From Planctomycetota bacterium (GTDB taxonomy: Bacteria > Planctomycetota > UBA1135 > GCA-002686595): DNA of 64,000 nt. Where the stretch lies: the NCBI GenBank assembly GCA_016714045.1, contig JADJNY010000012.1, forward strand, positions 1 through 64,000, read 5' to 3'. Below the pieces are notes generated by a model that made no database searches, had not been told where the DNA came from, and saw nothing but the letters and a program-made list of their open reading frames with translations. The position numbers and the translations under genes are program-made. Of this stretch, positions 1 to 8,380 are shown one piece after another; within the stretch, counting starts at the first letter, position 1, and the number at the start of each line of letters is the position of its first letter.

Positions 1-450
1 GGCCGCGGCGACCTCTCGCACCTCGTGTTCGAGAAGTCGGCGCGCACGCTCTTCGCGCTCGGGCGCGGGAACACGAACCTGCTCCAGGGCGCGCGCACGG
101 CCCGCGTCGAGCCGTTGAGCGACGGCGGGCTCGTGCGGCTCACGCAGTCGGACGCGTCGGGCTACGTCGCGCTGAAGCGCTTCCCGCTCGCGCCCGACGG
201 CGACCTCCTGGCGCGCGTGGAACTCGACGCGGAGGACGCGGGCGACCTCTTGCTCCTCCCCATCTGGGAGGGCGAGACGGAGCCGCGGCGCAAGCAGTAC
301 GCGTCGAGCCGGTTCCGCGCCGGCGCGAACACGCTCTACCTGCGCGTCCCGCGCACGCCGAAGCTCGAGGGCCTCGCGCTGCGGTGGACGCAGGCTCGCG
401 GTCCGATCGTGCTGCGCTCGCTCGAAGTGCGCGCGATGCCGGGCGAGTGA
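1..450 (+). CDS. C-terminal part of an unrecognised protein (5' end outside window)
   Basis: The reading frame is open from the first base to a TGA at 448-450, so about 149 C-terminal residues are visible and the true start lies upstream. A GTG at 25 is in frame but is probably internal. The visible part alternates short hydrophobic strands with polar turns (for example LLLLPIWEGE and ANTLYLRVPR), which looks like a beta-sandwich or carbohydrate-binding type tail. No catalytic motif is visible. I do not recognise the family. It faces queE convergently across 45 bases. Confidence 0.6.
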   Translation, partial: GRGDLSHLVFEKSARTLFALGRGNTNLLQGARTARVEPLSDGGLVRLTQSDASGYVALKRFPLAPDGDLLARVELDAEDAGDLLLLPIWEGETEPRRKQYASSRFRAGANTLYLRVPRTPKLEGLALRWTQARGPIVLRSLEVRAMPGE

Positions 451-495
451 CGCGCATCGACGACGACCGCGGGCTCCGCGCCCGACGCGCGTCGT

Positions 496-1308
496 TCAGG
501 GGATCCCGAGCAGGCGGTGCACCTGCGGGAGCACGCGCACGGGGAGCTCGCGATCGCGCGCCATCTCGGCGACGGCGTCGACGAGCTCCTGCGACGGCGC
601 CTCGACGCCGCCAACGGGGCTCGCGGGCTGCACGACGACGAGCAGGCCCGACGCGTGCCGCTCGACCTCGTCGAGGATCGGGGCGAAGGCCTCCGCCGGG
701 TGGCCGCCCGAGACGACGAGCTTGCCGCACGCGTCGCGTCCCGCGACGAGGCGCAGGCACTCCGTGCGGGCGACGGCCCACTCCGCGGCGTCGCGCGGCG
801 CGCGCTCGGGCGTCGCGCGCGGGTGCGCGAGCTCCACGGGCGGATCGAGGTCGAAGTCCGGCTTCAGATCGAGGCTCACGTGGTCGCACGCGGGCAGCAC
901 GAGATCGAGCGCGCGCGGGTGCGCGCCCGCGGTCTCGAGGTGCAGGCGCCGGCGCCCGAGCATCGGCTTCAGGCCGAGCACGAACGCGGGCCAGAGAAGC
1001 GGCTCACCACCCGTGACGCTGACGGTGCGCGGCGCGCCGGGCTCGACCTCCGCGATCCAGCACGCGGCCTGGAACGGCGTCGCCCAGGCGTCGTCGCGCC
1101 GCGCACCCGCGGGGCGCGCGATGCGCGCCGTGGGCTCCGACGGGAGCGTCCACGAACCCGGCGTGTCGCACCAGCGACAGCGCAACGGACAGCCGCGCAG
1201 GCGCAGGAAGACCTGCGGTTCGCCGACGAAGGCGCCCTCGCCCTGGATCGACGAGAACACCTCCAGCACCGGAGCGCGCGGGCTCGACTCGGGTGCGGAG
1301 GTGCCCAT
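496..1308 (-). CDS. queE: 7-carboxy-7-deazaguanine synthase (radical SAM)
   Basis: Radical SAM enzyme that converts 6-carboxytetrahydropterin to 7-carboxy-7-deazaguanine in the queuosine/deazapurine pathway; cytoplasmic. The 270-residue protein has the QueE-type start EVFSSIQGEG at about 16-25. The iron-sulfur cysteines are C40, C44 and C47 (CPLRCRWCD, spacing C-x3-C-x2-C), and SVTGGEPLL at about 97-105 is the SAM-binding GGE motif. The length is slightly above the usual 210-245 residues. It is the last gene of a minus-strand cluster behind the small basic protein, with a 63-base gap. No other queuosine gene is in the window. The ATG start directly precedes the conserved N-terminus. Confidence 0.9.
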   Translation of the reverse strand: MGTSAPESSPRAPVLEVFSSIQGEGAFVGEPQVFLRLRGCPLRCRWCDTPGSWTLPSEPTARIARPAGARRDDAWATPFQAACWIAEVEPGAPRTVSVTGGEPLLWPAFVLGLKPMLGRRRLHLETAGAHPRALDLVLPACDHVSLDLKPDFDLDPPVELAHPRATPERAPRDAAEWAVARTECLRLVAGRDACGKLVVSGGHPAEAFAPILDEVERHASGLLVVVQPASPVGGVEAPSQELVDAVAEMARDRELPVRVLPQVHRLLGIP

Positions 1309-1371
1309 CGGCGTACGCTCGACACGCTGCGGCGGACCGACGCGCGGCGGCGGCCCGCGCGCGGCGGGGCG

Positions 1372-1653
1372 TCACTTCTTCTTGTCGTCCTTCTTCGCGG
1401 CGGGCGCGGCGGCGCCGGCGGCCGGCTTCGCACCGGCGGCCCCACCTGCGGCGGGCGCCTTCTCGGCCTTCGTGGCCTTCTTCGCGCCCGCGACCTTGAA
1501 GCGCGTGCGGACCTTGGGGAGACCCCAGACGTGGCCGGACTCGTCGTTGAACTTGCCTTCCTTCTTGAGGATGGCGAGGCGCTCGATGCGCGTGAAGACG
1601 CTGCGTTCCCCGACCAGGGTGCTCGCGCCGCGGAGGCTGGAGTGGATGGACAT
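1372..1653 (-). CDS. PVC-type small basic protein with Ala/Pro/Lys tail
   Basis: 93-residue basic protein. Residues 1-55 (MSIHSSLRG, then SVFTRIERLAILKKEG and VWGLPKVRTRFKV) match the short 'small basic protein' family restricted to Planctomycetes, Verrucomicrobia and relatives, thought to act near the ribosome; its exact role is unsettled. Family members are usually about 60-70 residues. This one carries an extra tail of about 38 residues made almost only of Ala, Lys, Pro and Gly, ending DDKKK. A weak purine-rich element (gaagag) lies about 8 bases before the ATG. It sits 41 bases after the SPOR-like gene and 63 before queE. It is the best taxonomic marker in the window. Confidence 0.85.
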   Translation of the reverse strand: MSIHSSLRGASTLVGERSVFTRIERLAILKKEGKFNDESGHVWGLPKVRTRFKVAGAKKATKAEKAPAAGGAAGAKPAAGAAAPAAKKDDKKK

Positions 1654-1694
1654 GGCAATACTCTTCGGTCTGAAAGTCAGTCAGGAACGAGACG

Positions 1695-2456
1695 TCACCG
1701 CCGTTTCAGGACGTCGTCGATGCGCACGACGTAGGCGTCCCGGAACGGCGGCTCTTTGGACTGCGGGGGCGGCCCGCGCAGGCCTCGAAGGAACTCCACG
1801 AGGGTGTCGAGGTCCTTCGTCTTCGGCTTCGCGCCGACGCAGACGATCAACCCCGGCTTCGTGCCCCCCGTGCGGATCGGTTGGACGGCAGGATACCCCT
1901 CCTTGCGCAACCAGGCCACGGTCGCGCGGGCGAGCTTCAGCCCATTCTCGTCGTTCTTGTACTGGGCGACGCGGACGGTGAACTCGTTCTTGGGGTCGTG
2001 GAAGGCCTGGTCGTCGGTCGTGCCGAGCTGCGCCGCCACCTGGTTCGAGCGGGCGGGGTCGGCGGCCGGGGCTACGGTCGGCGCGGCGGTCGCGCTGGAC
2101 GCGGCCGGCCGGGCGAAGCTGCCCGGGTCCCCGGAGGCGGAAGGCGGCTCGGCGGCCTCGATCCCGCCCGCCTCGGGTCCGGAGCGCAGGAGCCAGGCCG
2201 CGACCCCGACGACGAGGATGCCGAGCACGACGAGGCGCACCGTGCGATCCCCGAACACGCGGGCGAGGAAGGAGCGCCCGCCGCGCTCGCCGAACTCGAG
2301 GCGCGCGGCCTTCGAGGCACCCCAGGCGCCGCCAGCGCCCCCGGCAAACGGCCCGCCGGAATGGACCGGCGCGTCGGGCTTGCGCTTCTGGGCTGCGCGG
2401 CCCTCCGGCGCGGAGGCGCGGAAGGCTTCGAGCAGGTTCTTCTGTCGGGCGACCAT
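1695..2456 (-). CDS. SPOR-like single-pass membrane protein
   Basis: 253-residue protein. The start chosen is the ATG at 2456 (MVARQKNLLEAF), because codons upstream of it lie in the leader. It has a cytoplasmic basic region of about 75 residues with Gly/Ala stretches, one transmembrane helix (VRLVVLGILVVGVAAWLL, about 85-105), an Ala/Pro-rich linker, and a C-terminal domain (about 165-250) with the beta-alpha-beta pattern of SPOR repeats (NEFTVRVAQY, LARATVAWLRKEG, GLIVCVGA). SPOR domains bind denuded peptidoglycan glycans; that role here is inference. A TAGGCT hexamer lies 37 bases upstream. Confidence 0.6.
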   Translation of the reverse strand: MVARQKNLLEAFRASAPEGRAAQKRKPDAPVHSGGPFAGGAGGAWGASKAARLEFGERGGRSFLARVFGDRTVRLVVLGILVVGVAAWLLRSGPEAGGIEAAEPPSASGDPGSFARPAASSATAAPTVAPAADPARSNQVAAQLGTTDDQAFHDPKNEFTVRVAQYKNDENGLKLARATVAWLRKEGYPAVQPIRTGGTKPGLIVCVGAKPKTKDLDTLVEFLRGLRGPPPQSKEPPFRDAYVVRIDDVLKRR

Positions 2457-2493
2457 GGGCGGAGCGGGTGCGGGACCCGAAAAGGGGCGGAAG

Positions 2494-2499
2494 AGCCTA
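2494..2499 (-). promoter_or_regulatory. Candidate -10 (TAGGCT) of the SPOR-like gene
   Basis: TAGGCT on the minus strand, 37 bases before the ATG at 2456. It is followed by CTTCCGCCCCTTTTC, nearly the same string that follows the candidate -10 of ychF at 60223-60228. No convincing -35 was found. Confidence 0.35.
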
Positions 2500-2632
2500 C
2501 GCGGGGTGCGCCGCACGGTCAATCGGTCCGGCCCCCTCGCCGTCCCCACGCGCGACGCCACCACGGTCTGGCGGCGAGACGGAAGGCCCCTCGCTCTTCC
2601 GTCGTCCCTGGCGCGACACTACACCTCCTTCG

Positions 2633-4507
2633 ATGCGATGTCTCGGTGCGAGCGCGATCTTCGTCGGCCTCTTCGCGGGGGCGTGCTCCCGTGCCGAGGA
2701 CGCAGCGCCCGCGCCCGTTTCGGCCGACGGCCCGGGCGCGCCCCGCGCGGCGACCGACGCCGGCGCGCAGCCCGCCGAGGACGTCGTCGACGAAGCGCGC
2801 GAGCGCGGCCTCGACTACACGAACGTCTCGGGCGGGAGGGAGAAGCGCACGATCCTCGAGGCGAACGGCGCGGGCGTGGCGCTCCTCGACCTCGGCTCCG
2901 ACGGCGACCTCGACGTCGTCTTCGCGCAGGGCCTCGACGCGCTCGCGCGCGTGCTCTCCGGCCCGGGCGCGGACCTCGAGGTGTTCGAGAACGTCGGACG
3001 CGGTCGCTTCCGGCGCGTCGCGGGCCCCGGGCTCTCGGGCTGGTGGACGGGCCTCGCGACGGGCGACGTCGACGGCGACGGCGACCCAGACCTCGTCGCG
3101 GCGGGCTACGGCGCGCTCGAGGTGCTGCTGCAGGACGAACGCGGAGCGCTCGTGCCGCGCAAGGGCGCCGCCCCGCTCCCCGCCGAACCCGGCGCGCGGC
3201 TCGAGATCGGCGCGGCGCGCTCGAAGGGCACCGCGCCGGCATGGGCGACCTCGATCGCGCTCTTCGACGCGGATCGCGACGGCGCGCTCGACCTCTACGT
3301 CGGGCAGTACGTCGACCTCGATCCGCTCGCGCCGCCGCTCTCCGCGCTCGGTGAAGGCGCGCTCGCCGTCCCCTGCCGCTGGAAGGGCCACGCGGTCTTC
3401 TGCGGGCCCGCCGGTCTCCCCGCGCAGCCGGATCGACTGCTGCGCGGTCGCGGCGACGGCACGTTCGTGGACGAGAGCGCGGCGCGGCTGCTCGAACAGC
3501 GCCCGGGCTACACGCTCGCCGTGCTGCCCTTCGACGCGGACCAGGACGGCGACACGGACGTGTTCGTCGCGAACGACAGCACCGCGAACCTGCTGTGGAT
3601 CAACGACGGCCGCGGCGTGTTCCGCGACCACGCGTACGAAGCGAGCGTCGCGTACTCCGCCGACGGCCGCGCGCAGGCGGGCATGGGCGCCGCGACGGCG
3701 GACGTGAACCGCGACGGCCTGCCCGACTTCGTCGTGACGAACTTCTCGGACGAACCGACGGAGCTCTACCTCGGCAGCCCGATGGGCTTCGCGCGCGCGA
3801 CGTACACGAGCGGCCTCGCGCGCGAGACGAAGCGCCTCCTGTCGTGGAGCCCGCACCTCGTCGACTTGGACGGCGACGGGTGGAGCGAGCTCCTCCAGAC
3901 GAACGGGCACGTCTACCCGCAGGCGGACGAGGCGCTCTCGGGCACGAGCTACGCGCAGCCGATCACTGCCTGGACGTTCGGCGCGGACGGCCGCGCGCGC
4001 GCGCGCGTCGCGCGCGGACCGAACTCGCTCTTCGCGCCGCTCGCCACGCACGGAGCGCGTGGAGCCGCGATCGGCGACGTCGACGGCGACGGCGCGCCCG
4101 ACGTCGTCGTCGCGCGGCTCGACGGGCCGTGCGCGCTCGGCCTGAATCGCCTGGGACGCGACGCGCACCGGCTCGAGGTGCGCTGCGAAGGACCGCGCGC
4201 GCCCCGCGCGCCCGAGGCGAACGGCCCGCGCACGCCGCGCGACGGACACGGCGCGCGCGTGCTCGTCGTCGTCGGGAGCGGCGCGGAGGAGCACGCGCTC
4301 TACGGCGAGGCGCAGACCGCGCAGGGTTATCAATCGGCGTCGTCGCCCGCGCTCGCGTTCGGGCTCGGCGCCGCGGAGCGCTACGCGTCGCTGCGCGTGC
4401 TCTGGCCCTCGGGCCGCGTCGAGACGCTCCCGGGCGGCCCCGCCGACCGCCGGCTCGTCGTGCGCGAGGGCGAGGGCGTCGTCGCGAGCACGGAGTTCGC
4501 GCGATGA
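2633..4507 (+). CDS. FG-GAP/ASPIC-UnbV (CRTAC1-like) lipoprotein
   Basis: 624-residue exported protein. The start is the ATG at 2633, giving a lipoprotein signal (MRCLGASAIFVGLFAGAC, lipid Cys at about 18); the longer upstream frame is atypical sequence. About seven FG-GAP/VCBS blades follow, each with a calcium-binding Asp loop (DLGSDGDLDVV, DVDGDGDPDLV, DADRDGALDLY, DADQDGDTDVF, DVNRDGLPDFV, DLDGDGW, DVDGDGAPDVV). The C-terminal ASPIC/UnbV domain contains LRVLWPSGRVETL. The family forms surface or periplasmic beta-propellers and is abundant in Planctomycetes; the ligand is unknown. Its stop overlaps the start of the TPR gene (ATGA), so the two are translationally coupled. Confidence 0.85.
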   Translation: MRCLGASAIFVGLFAGACSRAEDAAPAPVSADGPGAPRAATDAGAQPAEDVVDEARERGLDYTNVSGGREKRTILEANGAGVALLDLGSDGDLDVVFAQGLDALARVLSGPGADLEVFENVGRGRFRRVAGPGLSGWWTGLATGDVDGDGDPDLVAAGYGALEVLLQDERGALVPRKGAAPLPAEPGARLEIGAARSKGTAPAWATSIALFDADRDGALDLYVGQYVDLDPLAPPLSALGEGALAVPCRWKGHAVFCGPAGLPAQPDRLLRGRGDGTFVDESAARLLEQRPGYTLAVLPFDADQDGDTDVFVANDSTANLLWINDGRGVFRDHAYEASVAYSADGRAQAGMGAATADVNRDGLPDFVVTNFSDEPTELYLGSPMGFARATYTSGLARETKRLLSWSPHLVDLDGDGWSELLQTNGHVYPQADEALSGTSYAQPITAWTFGADGRARARVARGPNSLFAPLATHGARGAAIGDVDGDGAPDVVVARLDGPCALGLNRLGRDAHRLEVRCEGPRAPRAPEANGPRTPRDGHGARVLVVVGSGAEEHALYGEAQTAQGYQSASSPALAFGLGAAERYASLRVLWPSGRVETLPGGPADRRLVVREGEGVVASTEFAR

Positions 4508-5622
4508 GGCCGCTCGCGTTCCCCGCGTTCCTCGCGCGCCGCCCGCTCCCCGCGTTCCTCGCGCTGCTCGCGCTGCTCGCGCCGCTCGCGCCGCTCGCGC
4601 GCGCCGCGGCGCCGCAGGCGGACGTGTCGACGGCTCCCCGCGCGCAAGTCGCGGACGCGCCGCGCCCTGCCGCGCTGGAGACCGCCCCCACGGCGAACGT
4701 CGCCGCGCGCGACCGCGAGCTCGCGAGCTGGCGCGAGCTCCTCGAGCTCGACCTCGTCGCCGAACTCCTGCGCGTCGCCGCGCCGCGCGTGGAGCCCGGC
4801 GCCCCGCGCGCCGAGGACGGCGAGGCGCTCGCGCTCGTCGCCCGCGCGCTCCACTCGACGGGCGCGGAGAACGCCGCGCGGCGCCTGCTCGAGCGCGAAC
4901 CGAAGGACCCCGCGGGCCGCGAGGCCGTCCTCTGCGCGCGCGCGCGGCTCGCGCTCGAACGCGACGAGCTCGACGCGGCACTCCACCTGCTCCTGCCGAA
5001 AGGCGCCGAGGCTCTGCGCGCGGAAGATGCGGCGCCGGAGCGGCTCCTCCTCGCCGGCCGCGCGCTCGTGCGCTCGGGCCGGGGCCGCGAGGCCGAGCGC
5101 TTCCTGCGCGCGTTCGTCGCGCGCGCGCCGCGCGACGTCGAGGCGCCGAGCGCGCTCCACATGCTCGCGCAGACCGCGATCGAGGCGCGCGACCTCGCGC
5201 GCGCGAGCGCGCTGCGCGACGAGGCGCAGAAGAGCGCGGAGTGGCAGGCCTTCTACCGCACGCGGCGGCTCCAGGCGCGCGAGCGGCCCGGCGAACCGCT
5301 GCCGCGCCTCGGGCTCGCGGAGCTGTGGCTCGCGGCGGGCGAGTTCGCGCGCGCGCGTGGGGAGCTCGGCGAGCTCACCGCGCTCCACCCCGGCTTCGCG
5401 CGCGGGTTCGGCGCGCTCGCGCGCTGCGAGCGCGCGCGCGGCGACCTCGCGGCGGCGAAACGCGCCGCGCAGCGCGCGCTCGAGCTCGACGCGGCGCTCC
5501 TCGAGGCGCACCTCGAGCTCGCGCGCGTCCTGCTCGCGGAAGGCGACCGCGGAGCGGCCGAGCGGGCGCACGCGCGCTACGTCGAGCTCGGCGGCAAGGA
5601 ACCGCTCGAGCGCGCGCGCTGA
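4504..5622 (+). CDS. Secreted TPR-repeat protein
   Basis: 372 residues, starting at the ATG that overlaps the stop of the FG-GAP gene (ATGA). The N-terminus is an Ala/Leu-rich signal or anchor segment, with low-complexity leucine repeats coded by near-identical ctcgcgctgctc units at about 4555-4600. The rest is helical with degenerate TPR units, for example near residues 295-365 (GFARGFGALARCERARGDLA, AKRAAQRALELDAALLEAHL). No catalytic motif is visible. The FG-GAP/ASPIC plus TPR pairing recurs in this kind of genome and suggests a joint cell-surface role; that is inference. Confidence 0.7.
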   Translation: MRPLAFPAFLARRPLPAFLALLALLAPLAPLARAAAPQADVSTAPRAQVADAPRPAALETAPTANVAARDRELASWRELLELDLVAELLRVAAPRVEPGAPRAEDGEALALVARALHSTGAENAARRLLEREPKDPAGREAVLCARARLALERDELDAALHLLLPKGAEALRAEDAAPERLLLAGRALVRSGRGREAERFLRAFVARAPRDVEAPSALHMLAQTAIEARDLARASALRDEAQKSAEWQAFYRTRRLQARERPGEPLPRLGLAELWLAAGEFARARGELGELTALHPGFARGFGALARCERARGDLAAAKRAAQRALELDAALLEAHLELARVLLAEGDRGAAERAHARYVELGGKEPLERAR

Positions 5623-5658
5623 GCGCGGCGGTCGCGGCGCGCGCTCCGCCTGCGCGCG

Positions 5659-6843
5659 CTACTTCGGCGCGGGCGCGGGCGCCGGCGCCGCCGGAGCGGC
5701 GGGCGCTGGGATCGAAGCGAGCAACGCGCGCACGTGCTCGACGACGAGCTGGACGCGCGCCTTCGGCTCGCTCGCCTCCTTCGGGTAGTTCGCGACCGTG
5801 CCGAGCCCGGCGTCGCCGAGCAGCTTCGCGAGCTGGGCCTGGATCGCGGCGGACTGTTCCGGTTTGTCGCCAAGCACGCCCGCACCGATCAGGAGCTGGA
5901 TGCGCTGACCGAGCTTCGCCGCGGCCGGTCCCTTGGCCTTCAGGCGCAGCGGCTCGAACGTGCCGTCGAGGCCGAGCACCGCCTTGTAGAGCCCGGGCGA
6001 GCTGACCCCCGCGCCGACCGCGACGAGCGTCCCCATGCTGCCCTCGCCGACGAGGACGAGCTTCGTGCGATCCAACTTGCCCGTCTTCTCGAACGCCTTG
6101 AGGCTCGCGTGGATCGCGCCCTCGACGTCCGACGCCCCGCGGTCGTTGCCGACGTAGTCGGGCAGCGCCTCGAACCAGGTCATGCCCTTTTCCGCCGGCT
6201 CGTCACCGATCGGAAAGCGCCCCGAGGGCGCGATGAGCGCGAAGCCGAGCGCGTCGGCGGCGTCCTTCCAGAACCCGGTGACCACCTGGTCCTTCGTCGA
6301 GCCCTCGTCGTGCACGACGACGAGCACCGGCTTCTTCTCGAGGGTCTTGATCGCTTCGGGCACGTAGACGGCGGCGTTCGCGGCGTAGTCCTTGCCTTTC
6401 TTGAGCCGGGCCTCGTGGCGCGTCCAGTTCGCGGCGATCTTCGTGACGACCGCCTCCCAGCGCGCGTCCTTGCGCAGGCTCTCGAGGTCCGGATCGCCCT
6501 TGCACATGTCGAGTTCGGAAAGGCGCTTCGTCGGGTCCGCGTCGTACGCGCCGAGGCCGGCGCCGAAGCCCCACTCCGCGGCCTTCTCCATCCACACGAA
6601 GCCCTGGTCGACGTCGGGCTTGAGCGCGTGCATGCAGGCGAGGTTGTAGGCGATGTTCTTCGTCTCGGGCGCGAGCTCGAGCGCCTGCTTCAAGTGGCCG
6701 ATGCCGTCGTCGTAGCGCTTCGCACGGTAGGCCTCGATCGACTTCTGCATCAGCTCCTGGACCTTCTCGGCGTTCGGATCCTGGGCGTGGACGGTGAGCG
6801 CGAGCACGAGCCCGGCGACGAGGATGCGGAACCAGCGAAGCAT
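5659..6843 (-). CDS. Secreted TPR plus alpha/beta-hydrolase-like protein
   Basis: 394 residues with a signal peptide (MLRWFRILVAGLVLALTVHA). Residues 22-70 form a TPR-like helical pair (AYRAKRYDDGIGHLKQALEL). From about 165 there is an alpha/beta-hydrolase-like domain (PVLVVVHDEG, FALIAPSGRFP) resembling polyhydroxybutyrate-depolymerase or dienelactone-hydrolase folds. The expected nucleophile elbow reads VGEGSMGT, so the first Gly of G-x-S-x-G is Glu and activity is uncertain. The C-terminus is an Ala/Pro tail. A Shine-Dalgarno AGGAG lies 6 bases before the ATG. It is convergent with the TPR gene, 36 bases away. Confidence 0.65.
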   Translation of the reverse strand: MLRWFRILVAGLVLALTVHAQDPNAEKVQELMQKSIEAYRAKRYDDGIGHLKQALELAPETKNIAYNLACMHALKPDVDQGFVWMEKAAEWGFGAGLGAYDADPTKRLSELDMCKGDPDLESLRKDARWEAVVTKIAANWTRHEARLKKGKDYAANAAVYVPEAIKTLEKKPVLVVVHDEGSTKDQVVTGFWKDAADALGFALIAPSGRFPIGDEPAEKGMTWFEALPDYVGNDRGASDVEGAIHASLKAFEKTGKLDRTKLVLVGEGSMGTLVAVGAGVSSPGLYKAVLGLDGTFEPLRLKAKGPAAAKLGQRIQLLIGAGVLGDKPEQSAAIQAQLAKLLGDAGLGTVANYPKEASEPKARVQLVVEHVRALLASIPAPAAPAAPAPAPAPK

Positions 6844-7019
6844 GACGATCTCCTGAGGCTCGACTCGGTGCGAGTGGACGATGGCGGGCGCACGCGCGGC
6901 GCGCCTGGGATGGCGAACATCTCACCGTCCCCGCGCGGACCTGTCCACGGGACGCGCGCACCAAGAGAGGGGCGTCCCCGGCCTTCCTCGAAGGACCTTC
7001 CTGCGTCCGGCGCTCGGGC

Positions 7020-8348
7020 TCAGCGCGGCGCGGTCGGCGCCGCGTCGCCGCGCAGGTGCTCGAGCGCTGCGCGCGTCGACGCCGCCCAACGCCCCTCGGG
7101 CTCGGCCGCGAGGTACGTGTCGAGCACGGCCTCGGCCTCGGGCGCCTTGCCCGCCTGGACGAGCGCCTTCGCGAGGTTGACGTGCACGGGCTCCGGCAGC
7201 TCGATCCCAACGCGCTTCGCGCCGTCGAGCACCTGGCGCCAGTGCTCCGCGGCGCCGGCCGGGTCGTGCTGCTTGAAGAGCACGACGGCGAGGTGGTTCC
7301 GCGCGCCGAGGTCGCCCGGGTCGTACCCGAGGGCCGCGCGGAAGGCCGCTTCGGCCTCGGCGAGCGCGCCACGCTCGTACTCGGCGACGCCCGCCTCGCG
7401 GCGCGCGCGCGCCTCGTCGGCGAGGATCTGCGCGCCGCTCGCGAGCTCCGCGTCGGTGAGCCCGAGCGCGCGCGCCTTCGCGAAACGCTCGAGCGCGAGG
7501 GGGCGGTTCTTCGCGAGCAGCGCGCCGAACGCGCCCTTCTTGTAGAGGAGCGCGAGCTCGCTCCCGAGCGACTCACCGCCGCGCACGAGCGCCTCGAGCG
7601 TGGCGAGCGCGGACGTGAAGTCCCCGGCCGCGGCCTGCAGGTCGGCCTGGAGGCGCAGCGCGTCGACCTCGCGCGCGTCGTAAGCGAGCGAGCGGTCGAC
7701 ATGGTGCCGCGCGAGCACGACGTCCTCGGACTTCGCGGCCTGCTTCGCGAGCAGGAGGTGCGCCTGCCCCAGCGCGCGCGCCGCGAAGGCGAGGTCGGGG
7801 TCGGCGGCGCGCGCGCGGTCGAGGAACTCGAGCCCCTTCTTTGCGCCGCCTTCGCGCAGGATCCACAGGACGCCTCTCGCGCGCGCGAGCTCGGCGCTGG
7901 GCCCGCACGCTTCGTCGCCGCGCTTCAGCTCGCTCCACGCGGTCTCGAACTTCTGCTCGCCCGCGTAGAGCTCCGCGAGCGCCGCGTAGACGGCGGCGTC
8001 CTTAGGGCGCGCGGTGCGTTCGGCCTCGAGCAGGCGCAGCGCGTCGAAGAGCTTGCCCTGGAGCGCGCGGAAGCGCGCGGTGAGCTCACCCGCTTCGTCC
8101 GGCGCGCGCGCGGCGAGCGGGAGCAGCGCCTCGGCCTCGGCGAGCCGGCCGAACTCGAGCGCGGAGCGCAGCCGGACGAGCTCGGGGTCCTTCGAGCGCG
8201 CGCGCACGGCGAGCGGCGCGGCGGCGGGCGCGGCCTGGGACCCGGCGTGGACGGCGGCGGCGGGCTCCGACGGCGCGGGCGCGGGGGCCGCGTCCTGCGC
8301 GCAGGCGGCGAGGAGGAGCGTGAGCGGGACGAGGGCTTCGAGCTTCAT
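7020..8348 (-). CDS. TPR-repeat lipoprotein
   Basis: 442 residues, starting at the ATG at 8348. The signal is MKLEALVPLTLLLAACAQ with a good lipobox (LAAC, lipid Cys at about 16). An Ala/Pro linker of about 35 residues is followed by about ten helical TPR-like repeats through the whole protein, such as RPKDAAVYAALAELYAGEQ and ALGYDPGDLGARNHLAVVLF. It is probably an outer-membrane or periplasmic scaffold with unknown partners. It diverges from the uracil-DNA glycosylase gene with only 32 bases between the two ATGs. Confidence 0.75.
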   Translation of the reverse strand: MKLEALVPLTLLLAACAQDAAPAPAPSEPAAAVHAGSQAAPAAAPLAVRARSKDPELVRLRSALEFGRLAEAEALLPLAARAPDEAGELTARFRALQGKLFDALRLLEAERTARPKDAAVYAALAELYAGEQKFETAWSELKRGDEACGPSAELARARGVLWILREGGAKKGLEFLDRARAADPDLAFAARALGQAHLLLAKQAAKSEDVVLARHHVDRSLAYDAREVDALRLQADLQAAAGDFTSALATLEALVRGGESLGSELALLYKKGAFGALLAKNRPLALERFAKARALGLTDAELASGAQILADEARARREAGVAEYERGALAEAEAAFRAALGYDPGDLGARNHLAVVLFKQHDPAGAAEHWRQVLDGAKRVGIELPEPVHVNLAKALVQAGKAPEAEAVLDTYLAAEPEGRWAASTRAALEHLRGDAAPTAPR

Positions 8349-8363
8349 GCGCTGGGCGCGCAG

Positions 8364-8373
8364 AGGGTACCAT
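8364..8373. promoter_or_regulatory. Candidate bidirectional -10 region centred on GGTACC
   Basis: The 32 bases between divergent ATGs at 8348 and 8381 hold AGGGTACCAT. On the plus strand TACCAT (8368-8373) ends 7 bases before the ATG at 8381. On the minus strand TACCCT (8369-8364) ends 15 bases before the ATG at 8348. Both share the palindrome GGTACC. There is no clear -35 on either side and no Shine-Dalgarno before 8381. Confidence 0.45.
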
Positions 8374-8380
8374 CCGCGCG

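Noticed and set aside
5659..6843. Definite esterase or PHB depolymerase
   Set aside because: The nucleophile elbow reads EGSMG instead of G-x-S-x-G and the His/Asp partners cannot be fixed by eye.
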